Below are positions 17,898 to 25,733 of a stretch of 64,000 bases of DNA, piece after piece (the stretch's first letter is position 1; every line of letters starts with the position of its first letter). The stretch spans positions 7,192,001 to 7,256,000 of the forward strand of contig NZ_CP022098.1 of assembly GCF_002305875.1 (NCBI RefSeq), written 5' to 3'. A program made the position numbers and the translations under genes. The stretch is from Cystobacter fuscus. GTDB taxonomy: Bacteria; Myxococcota; Myxococcia; Myxococcales; Myxococcaceae. The notes under the pieces are model-generated. The model was given only the letters and a program-made list of their open reading frames with translations. It ran no database searches and had not been told where the DNA came from.

Positions 17898-18425
17898 TCA
17901 TTGCATCTGTTCGATCATCTCGGAGAAGGCGGCCTTGAGCTTCAGGGCCTTCTTGATTTCGTCGGAGGTGACATACGGATACTCGCCGTACTCCATGAAG
18001 CTCGGGCACTGGTGCTCCCGGACGAACTTGATGAACGCCTCGGGGTTCGTCTTCCAGTCCATCGGGAAGCCCTCGAGGTTCTCGAAGACCGTGTCGACGC
18101 CGGCCTTCTTGAAGAGCACGATCGCGTCATCGGTGTACTTGTCGAAGTCGGTATCGAAGATGCCCTGGTACATGAACCGCGTGTCGTCGTCGAAGAGCAC
18201 CCAGCGCAGGTAGTGGAGTTTGAGTGGCGCGAGCAGCTCGGGGTCGACCTCCAGCGCCTTCGCCAGCTTGTGCCCATAGCCGCGGATGGCCTCCGCCCTC
18301 CCCGGTTTGACTTTGGCGATGAGGGTGAAGCCGTAACACGCCGGGGTCCTCGGCCAGATCGGGCCGTATTTCCCGACCTCCCACGCGTCATCGTGTTTTG
18401 GAATCAAGACCGCCGCTGGTTTCAT
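17898..18425 (-). CDS. Dimeric alpha/beta-barrel-like protein, first gene of the DyP operon
   Basis: 175 aa, soluble. YGFTLIAKVKPGRAEAIRG, then LHYLRWVLFDDDTRFMYQG and IFDTDFDKYTDDAI, have the beta-alpha-beta pattern of ferredoxin-like dimeric alpha/beta barrels. That fold is related to DyP and chlorite dismutase, and such domains are sometimes fused to DyP peroxidases. The role is unknown; a partner or heme/substrate carrier of the downstream peroxidase is inference. The start at 18425 (MKPAAVLIPKHDD) is preferred; the frame is open upstream to 18533 without family-like sequence. Confidence 0.7.
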   Translation of the reverse strand: MKPAAVLIPKHDDAWEVGKYGPIWPRTPACYGFTLIAKVKPGRAEAIRGYGHKLAKALEVDPELLAPLKLHYLRWVLFDDDTRFMYQGIFDTDFDKYTDDAIVLFKKAGVDTVFENLEGFPMDWKTNPEAFIKFVREHQCPSFMEYGEYPYVTSDEIKKALKLKAAFSEMIEQMQ

Positions 18426-18618
18426 ACCCGAGAACGTGTTGTTCTGGTCCGAGCGCGTCAAGGCATGGCGGCCTCGAGGAAGGCAGGCATCGGTCGGCGG
18501 CGTGCTCAACGCTCGGCGGAGGTGCGAGGGCAACCATGCGAGCGCATGAGGGAGCCGACGGAGCGTGAGCCCCGCCGGCTGCCAGCGTCTCTCGTCATCT
18601 CCCCGGGTGCGGTTGGGC

Positions 18619-19185
18619 TCAGACCCCCCGCACCGCGGCCACCAGCGAGGTGATGCCGAAGAGGAAGAAGAGCGTGGCGGCCGTCCAGCGCACCCACTTC
18701 ATCTGCACCTTGGCCGCCAGCTTGTCGCCGAGGAACACCGCCGGAACATTGGCGGCCATCATCCCCAGCGTGGTGCCCGCCGTCACCAGCGTCAGCGACT
18801 GGTAGCGCGCCGCCATCACCACCGTGGCCAGCTGCGTCTTGTCCCCCATCTCCGCCAGGAAGAAGAGCACCACGGTCGTCAGGAAGGGGCCGAAGCGCGC
18901 CTTGCTCTCCTCGTCCTCGATCGTGTCGGGCTTGAGCGTCCACAGACCGAAGGCGATGAAGAGCACCGCCAGGATGCCCGCCATCACCCGCGGCGGGACA
19001 TATGAGGACACGAGATCTCCCACCGCCGCCGCCAGGGCGTGGTTGGCCAGTGTGGACACGAAGATTCCGGCAATCACCACCCACGGCTTGCGGAAGCGTG
19101 ACGCCAACGAGAAGGCCAGCAGTTGGGTCTTGTCCCCCATCTCACTGGCGGCCACGAGGATGAACGAACCGATAATCGCTTCCAT
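18619..19185 (-). CDS. TMEM165/GDT1-family manganese (Mn2+/Ca2+) exporter
   Basis: 188-aa inner-membrane protein with six predicted helices in two inverted halves. Each half carries the family motif EMGDKTQ (SEMGDKTQLLAF near residue 14; AEMGDKTQLATV near 115), whose acidic residues form the cation site of the UPF0016/GDT1 family. Bacterial members export Mn2+. The leader carries a yybP-ykoY Mn2+ riboswitch aptamer, which agrees with that function. The ATG at 19185 follows AAGGAG (19196-19201); the frame runs further upstream through the leader but that stretch is riboswitch, not protein. Confidence 0.93.
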   Translation of the reverse strand: MEAIIGSFILVAASEMGDKTQLLAFSLASRFRKPWVVIAGIFVSTLANHALAAAVGDLVSSYVPPRVMAGILAVLFIAFGLWTLKPDTIEDEESKARFGPFLTTVVLFFLAEMGDKTQLATVVMAARYQSLTLVTAGTTLGMMAANVPAVFLGDKLAAKVQMKWVRWTAATLFFLFGITSLVAAVRGV

Positions 19186-19214
19186 CGCCACGACACTCCT
19201 TCTTGCACCACTCG

Positions 19215-19262
19215 GGCCGAGGATGTCGTTGGGAGCGCTCGCGCGCACGACGGACCTCGGCC
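19215..19262 (-). promoter_or_regulatory. Leader hairpin between riboswitch and exporter start (candidate expression platform)
   Basis: An 8-bp perfect inverted repeat (GGCCGAGG at 19215-19222 with CCTCGGCC at 19255-19262) encloses a second pair (GTCGT 19225-19229 with ACGAC 19247-19251) and the self-complementary GAGCGCTC at 19233-19240. It lies between the aptamer and the AAGGAG ribosome binding site at 19196-19201, without a T-tract. This favours control of translation or Rho access over intrinsic termination. Confidence 0.6.
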
Positions 19263-19271
19263 AGGTTGAAC

Positions 19272-19392
19272 CCTGTCCGAAGGTCTCGTTCGCCTCGCGC
19301 GCTGACGAGGTGGGGGCCCGGGCCCTCACGGGCCAGTGTGTCGAGCTCCCCGGCGCCGTTCACTCCCGGCGCGAACTACTCCCCTTACTGGA
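19272..19392 (-). promoter_or_regulatory. yybP-ykoY (Mn2+) riboswitch aptamer
   Basis: Read on the minus strand, the leader contains AAGGGGAGTAG (19386-19376), the invariant 5' strand and L1 of the yybP-ykoY class. Near the 3' end it contains GAACGAGACCTT (19291-19280), the conserved L3/P1 strand. GTTCGC after the L1 motif pairs with GCGAAC before GAGACC (P2), and AAGG pairs with CCTT (P1). CGACACACTGGCC in the central arm matches the conserved ACAUAC-like L3 element. It precedes a GDT1-type Mn exporter, a classic target of this riboswitch, so Mn2+ binding should turn expression on. Confidence 0.9.
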
Positions 19393-19452
19393 ATCGGCAG
19401 GTAGCAGGCGGCTCGCGCGGGCGTCAAGTGCACATCCGGGGAAGTGGTTTTT

Positions 19453-19508
19453 TTGACGGCTCCCCTGCCTGCCCCCCTAATGCCGCCCACAGGCCGGTAG
19501 TGGCCTGT
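19453..19508 (+). promoter_or_regulatory. Promoter and operator-like dyad of the ribbon-helix-helix gene
   Basis: TTGACG (19453-19458), a 17-base spacer and CCTAAT (19476-19481) form a sigma-70-like promoter. A perfect 7-bp dyad, ACAGGCC (19489-19495) and GGCCTGT (19502-19508), begins at the expected start of transcription, a good position for autorepression by the DNA-binding protein encoded next. GAGGAGG follows as ribosome binding site. Confidence 0.55.
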
Positions 19509-19532
19509 AGCAGTAACGAGGAGGTAGTTCCG

Positions 19533-19772
19533 ATGCAGGATGCCAGCGCCAGCCCGATGAGCCCCGAGGCCACCCCGGCTTCGGCCGATTCGAACGGTTC
19601 CGACGCCTCGGAGTCCGTGGTTTCCACCCACGTGCTCGTCCCCATCGAACAGGTCCACAAGCTGCGTGAACTCGCCCGCCGCACCCGTATCCACCAGAGC
19701 GAGTACCTGCGCGAGGCCGTGGAGGATCTGCTCGCCAAGTACGAGCGCCCCAAGGAAGGAGGCACTCCGTGA
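19533..19772 (+). CDS. Ribbon-helix-helix (CopG/Arc-like) protein
   Basis: 79 aa. An acidic, Ser/Ala-rich disordered tail of about 30 residues is followed by a ribbon-helix-helix fold: strand STHVLVPIEQ, helix VHKLRELARRT, helix QSEYLREAVEDLLAKYE. It is probably a dimeric DNA-binding regulator. The ATG at 19533 follows GAGGAGG. Its TGA overlaps the GTG of a 53-aa gene (GTGA), so the two are translationally coupled. The dyad just upstream is a candidate self-operator. This two-gene size and overlap recall toxin-antitoxin or regulator-cofactor pairs, but the partner has no toxin motif. Confidence 0.85.
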   Translation: MQDASASPMSPEATPASADSNGSDASESVVSTHVLVPIEQVHKLRELARRTRIHQSEYLREAVEDLLAKYERPKEGGTP

Positions 19773-19930
19773 GGGCGCCCACGCAGCAATCGCCCCGTCA
19801 CCGGGCCATGGCCCTCGAGAAGATGCCGATCTCCGCGGAGGTGGAGCGGCTCTTCGGCGCACGGCCTTCCTCGGACCGCCCCGGCTCCCTGCGCGAGGCC
19901 ATCGTCCGCTGGCTCAACGAGGAGCTCTGA
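19769..19930 (+). CDS. Small 53-aa protein coupled to the ribbon-helix-helix gene
   Basis: GTG start overlapping the upstream TGA, with AAGGAAGGAGG eight to nine bases before it and a clean stop at 19928-19930. The product begins MRAPTQQSPRHRAMALEKM and ends LREAIVRWLNEEL. The helix ending SLREAIVRWLNEEL resembles the last helix of ribbon-helix-helix proteins, so it may heterodimerise with the upstream protein. Strong ribosome binding site, coupling and G/C third positions support a real gene. Confidence 0.75.
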   Translation: MRAPTQQSPRHRAMALEKMPISAEVERLFGARPSSDRPGSLREAIVRWLNEEL

Positions 19931-19950
19931 CCGGCCCTCGCTCCCCCAGG

Positions 19951-19976
19951 GTCGAGCACCCCCCCCCCCGCTCGAC
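19951..19976 (+). promoter_or_regulatory. Hairpin with an 11-C loop between two genes
   Basis: GTCGAGC (19951-19957) and GCTCGAC (19970-19976) pair perfectly around a loop of A plus eleven C. It lies between the small coupled gene and the ABC ATPase. It could end the upstream message, and the C-run is a potential slippage site. No T-tract follows. Confidence 0.5.
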
Positions 19977-20008
19977 AAGCACCCACGACCGGGAAAGACT
20001 CACGGGCC

Positions 20009-20917
20009 GTGTCGGCCATCGAAGTCACCGGGTTGAGGAAGAGGTACCGGCGCCTGTTGCGTCCGCCGGTGGATGCCTTGCGAGGGGTGGATCTGAGCGT
20101 GCCGGAGGGCAGTGCCTTCGGGCTCATTGGCCCCAACGGCGCGGGGAAGACGACCTTCATCAAGAGCCTGCTGGGCATCATCCAACCCACGGATGGAACC
20201 GTGCGCGTGCTGGGAGGCTCGCCCGGGGACGCCCACATCCGCGCGCGCATCGGCTACCTGCCCGAGCGCCTGCACCTGCCCAACTCCTGGAGCGCCCTCG
20301 GCTTCCTGGACATGATGGCCCGCTTCAAGGACCTCGTGCCCGACGCCCGCGCGCACCAGCAACTGCTCGAGCGCGTGGGACTGGCCGCGGCCGCGCGCCA
20401 GCGCATTGGTGAATTCTCCAAGGGCATGCGCCAGCGCCTGGGGCTCGCCTCCGCCCTGCTGGGTCCCCCCGATCTGCTCATCCTCGACGAGCCCACGGAT
20501 GGAATCGATCCCATGGGGCGGGTGGAGGTGCGGCGCATCCTCCAGGAGGAGGTGCGGCGCGGGGCCACGCTCTTCCTCAACTCGCACCTGCTGGCGGAGA
20601 CCGAGCGGGTGTGTGATCGCGTGGCCATCCTCTCGGGGGGCCAGGTGGTGCGGCAGGGCCGGCTGGAGGAGCTGCTGCGCGGCGGGGTGCGCTGGACGGT
20701 GCGCTTCGCCCCGGGCGTGGACGCGGGCGCGCTGGCCGCCGCGGGCTTCCAGCCGGGGGACACCGAGGGCCTCTACCACCTGGAGGCACCGGGGCTGCCG
20801 GAGCTCAACGCGGCGCTGGATCGGGCCCGGGCCTCGGGCGCGCTGATGATGGAGCTGCGGCGCGAGGGCCAGGATCTGGAGCAGGTGTTGTTGTCCACCG
20901 TGGGAGTCGCGGCATGA
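20009..20917 (+). CDS. ABC transporter ATP-binding protein
   Basis: 302-aa ATPase of an ABC-2-type exporter (CcmA/NatA/DrrA style). Walker A is GPNGAGKTTF near residue 45, the Q-loop region is GYLPERLHLP, the signature is FSKGMRQRLGL, Walker B is LLILDEPTDGID and the H-loop is LNSHLL. The C-terminal ~70 residues are the DrrA-type accessory domain. GTG start at 20009. Its stop overlaps an ATG (ATGA at 20914) that should begin the permease, but the permease is destroyed a few codons later. The ATPase therefore has no visible membrane partner in the window. Confidence 0.93.
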   Translation: MSAIEVTGLRKRYRRLLRPPVDALRGVDLSVPEGSAFGLIGPNGAGKTTFIKSLLGIIQPTDGTVRVLGGSPGDAHIRARIGYLPERLHLPNSWSALGFLDMMARFKDLVPDARAHQQLLERVGLAAAARQRIGEFSKGMRQRLGLASALLGPPDLLILDEPTDGIDPMGRVEVRRILQEEVRRGATLFLNSHLLAETERVCDRVAILSGGQVVRQGRLEELLRGGVRWTVRFAPGVDAGALAAAGFQPGDTEGLYHLEAPGLPELNAALDRARASGALMMELRREGQDLEQVLLSTVGVAA

Positions 20918-20960
20918 GGCACGTGCTGAGAGTGGCGCTGTACGTCCTGCGCAGCGCAGG
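20914..20960 (+). pseudogene. ABC-2 permease stub (about 14 codons)
   Basis: The ATG overlaps the ATPase stop in the coupled form expected for the cognate permease and reads MRHVLRVALYVLRS, a normal permease start. After that, the frame turns into Pro/Arg-rich noise (GSPAPPMCPRPRATR), while a different frame becomes coding. The membrane domain is missing, so nearly the whole permease has been deleted. The exact junction is somewhere in 20950-20965. Confidence 0.65.
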
Positions 20961-20978
20961 CTCGCCCGCACCACCTAT

Positions 20979-21914
20979 GTGCCCCCGGCCGCGCGCGACG
21001 CGGGCACCGAGCCCCCCAAGCCGGTGGATCCCTTCCTCGAGGCCATGCCCCGCGGCGAGAACCACACCGCCGTCGTCATCGAGGCCAATGCGGTGCGGCA
21101 CTCGCCCCTGGGGGAGATGATGCTGGAGTGTCTGCTGATGCAGCCACAAGCGCGCGAGAAGTTGGAGGCGTTCCGCCAGCACACGGGCGTGGATCCGCTC
21201 GAGGGTGTGGATCGGGTGGCCGTCATGGATGATGGGCTCGCCATCTCCGGACAGTTCGGCCAGGCGCGCATGGAATCGCTGCTGCCAGGGGAGTGGCGGG
21301 CCTCGGCGCATGGCGAGCAGGGCCGCGTCTACGTGCCGGCGAAGCCTCCCACCCCGGGCCGGGACGACCTGGCGGCGGTGGGCACCTGGGGGGACTCGAT
21401 GCTGGTGATCGGCCGGACGCCGGAGGAGGTGCACGGCATCCTGGATCGCATCGAGGGCCGGGGCTCCTCGGAGCCACCGGTGGTCGGCGGCCAGTACGCC
21501 TATGGGGATGTGTATGGCGTGGTGTCCGTGGAGCGGCTGGCGGACAGCCTGCCTCCGGAGCAGCGTGCGCTGGGTGAGCGGCTGAAGCAACTGGCGCCCC
21601 GCGCACGGCTGAACCTGGACGTGAGCTCGGACTTCGCCTTGTCGGTGAGCCTCAGGGGGCCGGACGCGGAGCGCACGGCGGACATGGCGAAGGCCATCGG
21701 CGCGGCCATGGCCCTGGCTCGCTTCGAGGCCCTGAGCCAGGACCAGACGGAGCTCGCCCGCGTCCTGGAGTACGCGAAAACGATCGCGATGGACGACCAC
21801 CTCGGCGTCCAGCTCGCGGTGCCCCTGGAGGTCCTCCGCCAGGAACTCTCCTGGTGCCGGGGCGGCAGCGCCTCCGGGAGCACGGACGCGGGCACTCCGG
21901 CTCCCTCGCGATGA
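20979..21914 (+). pseudogene. Hypothetical protein lacking its N terminus, fused behind the permease stub
   Basis: About 311 codons of clearly coding sequence (G/C third positions, VAVMDDGLAISGQFGQARM, YAYGDVYGVVSVERLAD, LNLDVSSDFALSVSLRG). The only start in frame near the junction is a GTG at 20979 without ribosome binding site, and the frame remains open upstream into the permease stub (RRLARTTYVPPAARDAG). A normal protein of this kind would begin with a signal or membrane anchor, absent here. Most likely a deletion joined the start of the permease to the interior of this gene. Function not recognised. It could still be translated by reinitiation, so the pseudogene label is a judgement. Confidence 0.6.
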
Positions 21915-21950
21915 CCTCCGACGCCAGAGTCTTGCCCCGCAGTGGGCCCC

Positions 21951-24536
21951 TCACGGGGTGATGAGCCGGATGGCGTGGTTGAAGGAGTCGCTCACGTAGA
22001 TTCGCCCCTGGGGATCCACGGCGAGGCCCGTGGGCGCGACGATGTCCGCCACGTCCCCCGAGCCCAGGTTCGTCCCCAGCCTCCCCGAACCCGCGATCGT
22101 GGAGACCTGCGTGTCCGCGGCGGTCGCCCCGGGGAGGATCTTCCGGATGCGGAAGTTGGCCGTATCGGCGAGCACCACCTCGCCCTGAGGACCCACGGCC
22201 AGGCCGAGCTGGGCACGGAAGCTGGAGACACTGCCCACGCCATCCAGGAAGCCGATCGGCGCGCCGGACCCCAGGCCAGCGAGGGTGACGACCGAGCGGG
22301 TGGGCCCCGCCTGGATGCGGCGCAGGTGCTGACTGCCCGCATCCAGCACGTACAGTTCCCCGGCCTTTCCGAGCGCGAGGGCGGAGGGGTAGGCGAAACG
22401 GGCGTCCGAGCCGCGCGCCGCGTCGCTGGTGCCGCTGGCTCCGCTCCCGGCGAGGGTGACGACCTCCTTCGTGGTGGCGCTGTACATGCGGATGCGGTGG
22501 TTGTCCTGGTCCGCCACGTAGACGTTGCCCGCCTCATCCACGGCGAGCGCCATCGGCCGGCCGAAGTTCGCCCGCCGGGCCGGGCCATCGCGCATGCCCG
22601 CCTGGAACCCCACTCCCGCCACGGTACTCACCTGCCACGCCCCCGTGGGATCGCGGTCGAGACGGCGGATGACGTAGTTGCCCGAGTCCGCCACGTAGAC
22701 CTCCCCCGCGGGCCCCACCGCCACCGCCGTGGGCATGCGAAACATGGCCTGGCTGCCCTCGCCGTCGCGGTAGCCGGACGCTCCATTGCCCGCGATCGTG
22801 AGCACTCTCCGGTCCGTCCCCTCCTGGATGAGGCGGATGCGGTTGTCGCCGGTGTCCGCCACCACCACGTGGCCCTCCCGTGTCACCGCCAGCCCGCTGG
22901 GAGTCTGGAACGTGGCCTCGGCCGCCAGGCCATCGCCGCTCCCCGCCTCCCCTGCCCGCCCCGCGAAGGGCTCGACGGAGCGCGCCCAGGCGCCCATGGG
23001 CGCCGGCACCGTCGGCCTGAGCCCCGCCGCCACGGAGAGCTTCCGCGGCGGATGCCGGTGCGCCAGAGCCCGCTCCAGCACGTTGAGCGTCATGCGCTCC
23101 ACTCGGGAGTCCTTCAGCGCCGGTTGACTGTCGGACAGGCCGAGCGCCCACCAGATCGTCCCCGCCGAGAACACCAGCCGCCCCGAGGGAAGTGTCCGGT
23201 CCACCGCGGTGGCGTAGGAGGGCAGGCCCTCGGCGCTCACCACCGGGCTCTTCAGGCTGACGCTCGCGCCCGGTGGGTAGTCCGGCCAGCCCGTGAAGGC
23301 CTTGTCGTACTCGAAACCGACGAGTCCGGGCAGCAGTTCTCCCCGCTGGAGCCCCGTCCCCTCGAACAGCCAATGCGAGGCGTCGCTCACCGCGAGTGGG
23401 TACCCGAAGAGCAGCCACCCCTCGTACATCGCGCCGTAGAGGTTGTTCTCCGCGCGCGCGTCGGGAGGATCCCGGAAGCGCACCGTCGAGTTCGGGATGG
23501 GATCCTTCTGGGGCTCGTCCTTGTAGCAGACGATGGTGCGCAACATGTTCCCCCGTGCATCGGGCAGGACCCGGATGCGCCAGTAGGAGCCATTGCCACC
23601 GAAGTAGACCAGGCTCATCTGGCCATTGGCCAGCGCCGCGTCCACCTGCTCCCGCTCCTGCACGGGCCAGTACTCGTCCTGGCCCCCGTGAACGAAGGCG
23701 CCCATGCCCTTGAGCAGCTCGGGGAAGCGGATGAAGTCGAACTGCGTCCCGTAGGTGACGTCATAGCCATGGCGCTCGAGGAACCGGACGAGCTGCTGAT
23801 CCAGGTAGAACGTCTTCCCGGCCCCTTCCAGGGCCTGATAGGGGCGATTGAAGGACACCTCCCACGCGCGGCCCCTGGGCATCGTCCGGGAGCCGTCGAA
23901 GTAGAGGCTCTCTCCGCCCCAGGTGTTGTAGGCCTGATAGGTGGTGAAGTTGGGCGTGAAGAAGATCTCCGCCGCGCGCCGGTCGCGCACCACGAAGGGC
24001 GCCAGGCGCATGAACTTGTCCGCGCGCCAGATCTTCACCACGTAGAGGCCCGACAACCAGGACGCATCGACGGGGACGGTGAAGGCGTTCTGCCAGTCAC
24101 ACTCGACGCGCGAGGTGACCGGATCCCGAGGACACGGGGGCTGCTGGTGGACCTGCCAGGGCCCCCCGCTCCACACCTTCCGGGCCCCGGCGCCTGCGTA
24201 GTAGCCGATCCGGAAGACCTCGGCGGTGATGGTGGCCAGCTCCTGGTTGCTGGAAACCTTCACCCCCAGGGTGTCCCCCGCCTCCAGCGACTCGCTGGAG
24301 GTGTAGACGTCGAGTTCCCCATTCGCCGAGCTCCTGCCGCTCGTCCAGCTCGAATCACCCGGGCGCTCGTTCTCCAGCTGGATGGGATTGGGTGGCCTCC
24401 CCGCACCATCGCTCCCTCCATCCGCTCCATTCACCTCCGGGCGTCGTGCCGGATTCGAGTCGCGGCATCCTCCGAGGAAGAACAGCACCAGCAGGATCCC
24501 CGCGCCGCGCCTCCAGTACCGCGACTCGCGCTTCAT
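21951..24536 (-). CDS. Lipoprotein with N,N-dimethylformamidase beta-like domain and NHL beta-propeller
   Basis: 861 aa. The signal MKRESRYWRRGAGILLVLFF with lipobox LGGC (Cys near residue 25) marks a lipoprotein. Residues ~60-510 match the large-subunit-like domain of N,N-dimethylformamidase (IGYYAGAGARKVWSGG, FFTPNFTTYQAYNTWGG, GHGYD-type and HGGQDEYW motifs). Residues ~545-861 are five or six NHL repeats (TPSGLAVTREGHVVVADTGD, NRIRLIQEG, and similar), forming a propeller. The dimethylformamidase-like domain is often found in secreted proteins of unknown function, so catalysis is not assured. Start 24536 follows GGGAGAG; the frame is open to 24602. It is divergent from the polysaccharide lyase at 24742. 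Confidence 0.85.
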   Translation of the reverse strand: MKRESRYWRRGAGILLVLFFLGGCRDSNPARRPEVNGADGGSDGAGRPPNPIQLENERPGDSSWTSGRSSANGELDVYTSSESLEAGDTLGVKVSSNQELATITAEVFRIGYYAGAGARKVWSGGPWQVHQQPPCPRDPVTSRVECDWQNAFTVPVDASWLSGLYVVKIWRADKFMRLAPFVVRDRRAAEIFFTPNFTTYQAYNTWGGESLYFDGSRTMPRGRAWEVSFNRPYQALEGAGKTFYLDQQLVRFLERHGYDVTYGTQFDFIRFPELLKGMGAFVHGGQDEYWPVQEREQVDAALANGQMSLVYFGGNGSYWRIRVLPDARGNMLRTIVCYKDEPQKDPIPNSTVRFRDPPDARAENNLYGAMYEGWLLFGYPLAVSDASHWLFEGTGLQRGELLPGLVGFEYDKAFTGWPDYPPGASVSLKSPVVSAEGLPSYATAVDRTLPSGRLVFSAGTIWWALGLSDSQPALKDSRVERMTLNVLERALAHRHPPRKLSVAAGLRPTVPAPMGAWARSVEPFAGRAGEAGSGDGLAAEATFQTPSGLAVTREGHVVVADTGDNRIRLIQEGTDRRVLTIAGNGASGYRDGEGSQAMFRMPTAVAVGPAGEVYVADSGNYVIRRLDRDPTGAWQVSTVAGVGFQAGMRDGPARRANFGRPMALAVDEAGNVYVADQDNHRIRMYSATTKEVVTLAGSGASGTSDAARGSDARFAYPSALALGKAGELYVLDAGSQHLRRIQAGPTRSVVTLAGLGSGAPIGFLDGVGSVSSFRAQLGLAVGPQGEVVLADTANFRIRKILPGATAADTQVSTIAGSGRLGTNLGSGDVADIVAPTGLAVDPQGRIYVSDSFNHAIRLITP

Positions 24537-24741
24537 TCGCTCTCCCGTTGTCCCAGCAAGAAGGGGACCGGGTGAGGTAAAGCGCGCCACCTCTCGGAAC
24601 AACCCGCCCTGGGAGGCCTATCTCCCGCCGGTACCGGGCAGATGGCCTTTCAGGCGTTCGCCTTCATGTCCCATCCGATTCTGGGAAGTGTCCGCGGCCG
24701 GGAGGTGTCCTGAAGAGTCCACCCCCACTGAAAGGATCTGA

Positions 24742-25671
24742 ATGAAGCGGATTGGCATGGTTGCCCTGCTGCTGACCCTCCCCCTGGTGGCACTGGCGTC
24801 ACCTGTGTGGAAGGGAGACTTCGAATCCGGAGACCTCTCCCAGTGGACCGGCAAGCAAGAAGTCGCCTCGGATCGACTCCAGGTCGTTTCCTCCCCCGAT
24901 CGCCAGAGCCAGTACGCCCTCAAGGTGACGGTGCGCAAGGGGGATGATCCCATCAACGCGAGCGGCAACCGCAATGAGCTCTTCCACTATGGGAACGAGA
25001 CCGAGGGCTCGGAGTACTACTACAAGTGGAGCACCATGTTCGCGCCGGACTTCCCGAGCGCGAACACCTGGCAACTCTTCACCCAGTGGCACCAAGACGG
25101 TACCAGCGGCTCGCCGCCGCTGGAGTTCTATGCCTGGGGCGAGAACATCTACCTGCGCCTGGAGGGCCGGGACGATCGGGTCGTCTGGAGCGCCCCGCTG
25201 GTGCGTGACCAGTGGCTCGACTTCGTCCTGCACGTGAAGTGGTCGTCCGACCCGGAGGTCGGCTTCGTCGAGCTGTATTACAATGGCGAACTCGCCCTTC
25301 CCCAGGAGTTCACGCCCACCCTGTTCGGTGGCATGCAGAACTATCTCAAACAGGGCTTGTACCGGGACGAGAGCATCGATTCGGTGGGCGTCGTCTTCCA
25401 CTCCGGCATGGAGCAGGCGACGTCGCTGGAAGACGTGTTCCCCACGGTGGCGGGCGCTCCGGGGCCTTCCTCCACGAGCCCACAGACGCCGGGCATGGGC
25501 TCGCAGGCTCCCTCGTCGATGAACCCGGGTGCGGAGATGCCCGGGGACCTCGTCGATCCGGCCGTGGGATGCTCCGCGTCGGGTGGCTCCGTGGGCGGCC
25601 TGGGGCTGTTCGCCGCGCTCGCCCTGTGGGGCGGCCGGATCTTCAAGCGCCGCGCCCGCGGGGGCTCTTGA
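24742..25671 (+). CDS. Secreted polysaccharide lyase-like protein with MYXO-CTERM-like tail
   Basis: 309 aa. A signal peptide (MKRIGMVALLLTLPLVALAS) is followed by a jelly-roll domain to residue ~235 (WKGDFESGDLSQWTG, RNELFHYGNETEGSEYYYKW, TWQLFTQWHQDG, then DSVGVVFHSG), as in heparin-lyase-I/PL20-type lyases. A Ser/Pro linker leads to CSASGGSVGGLGLFAALALW and a final RRARGG, the Cys-Gly, hydrophobic helix and Arg cluster of the MYXO-CTERM surface-anchoring signal. It probably cleaves an acidic polysaccharide at the cell surface; the substrate is unknown. Divergent from the NHL lipoprotein. Confidence 0.85.
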   Translation: MKRIGMVALLLTLPLVALASPVWKGDFESGDLSQWTGKQEVASDRLQVVSSPDRQSQYALKVTVRKGDDPINASGNRNELFHYGNETEGSEYYYKWSTMFAPDFPSANTWQLFTQWHQDGTSGSPPLEFYAWGENIYLRLEGRDDRVVWSAPLVRDQWLDFVLHVKWSSDPEVGFVELYYNGELALPQEFTPTLFGGMQNYLKQGLYRDESIDSVGVVFHSGMEQATSLEDVFPTVAGAPGPSSTSPQTPGMGSQAPSSMNPGAEMPGDLVDPAVGCSASGGSVGGLGLFAALALWGGRIFKRRARGGS

Positions 25672-25733
25672 ATCAGGAGGTTGGAGTGGGCCCCTGATTG
25701 ATGTGATCCCCGGGAGACATCCACAATGCGTCC

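Noticed and set aside
21915-21960. Possible terminator between the headless gene and the NHL lipoprotein
   Set aside because: Only an imperfect CCCCG/CGGGG stem without T-tract.
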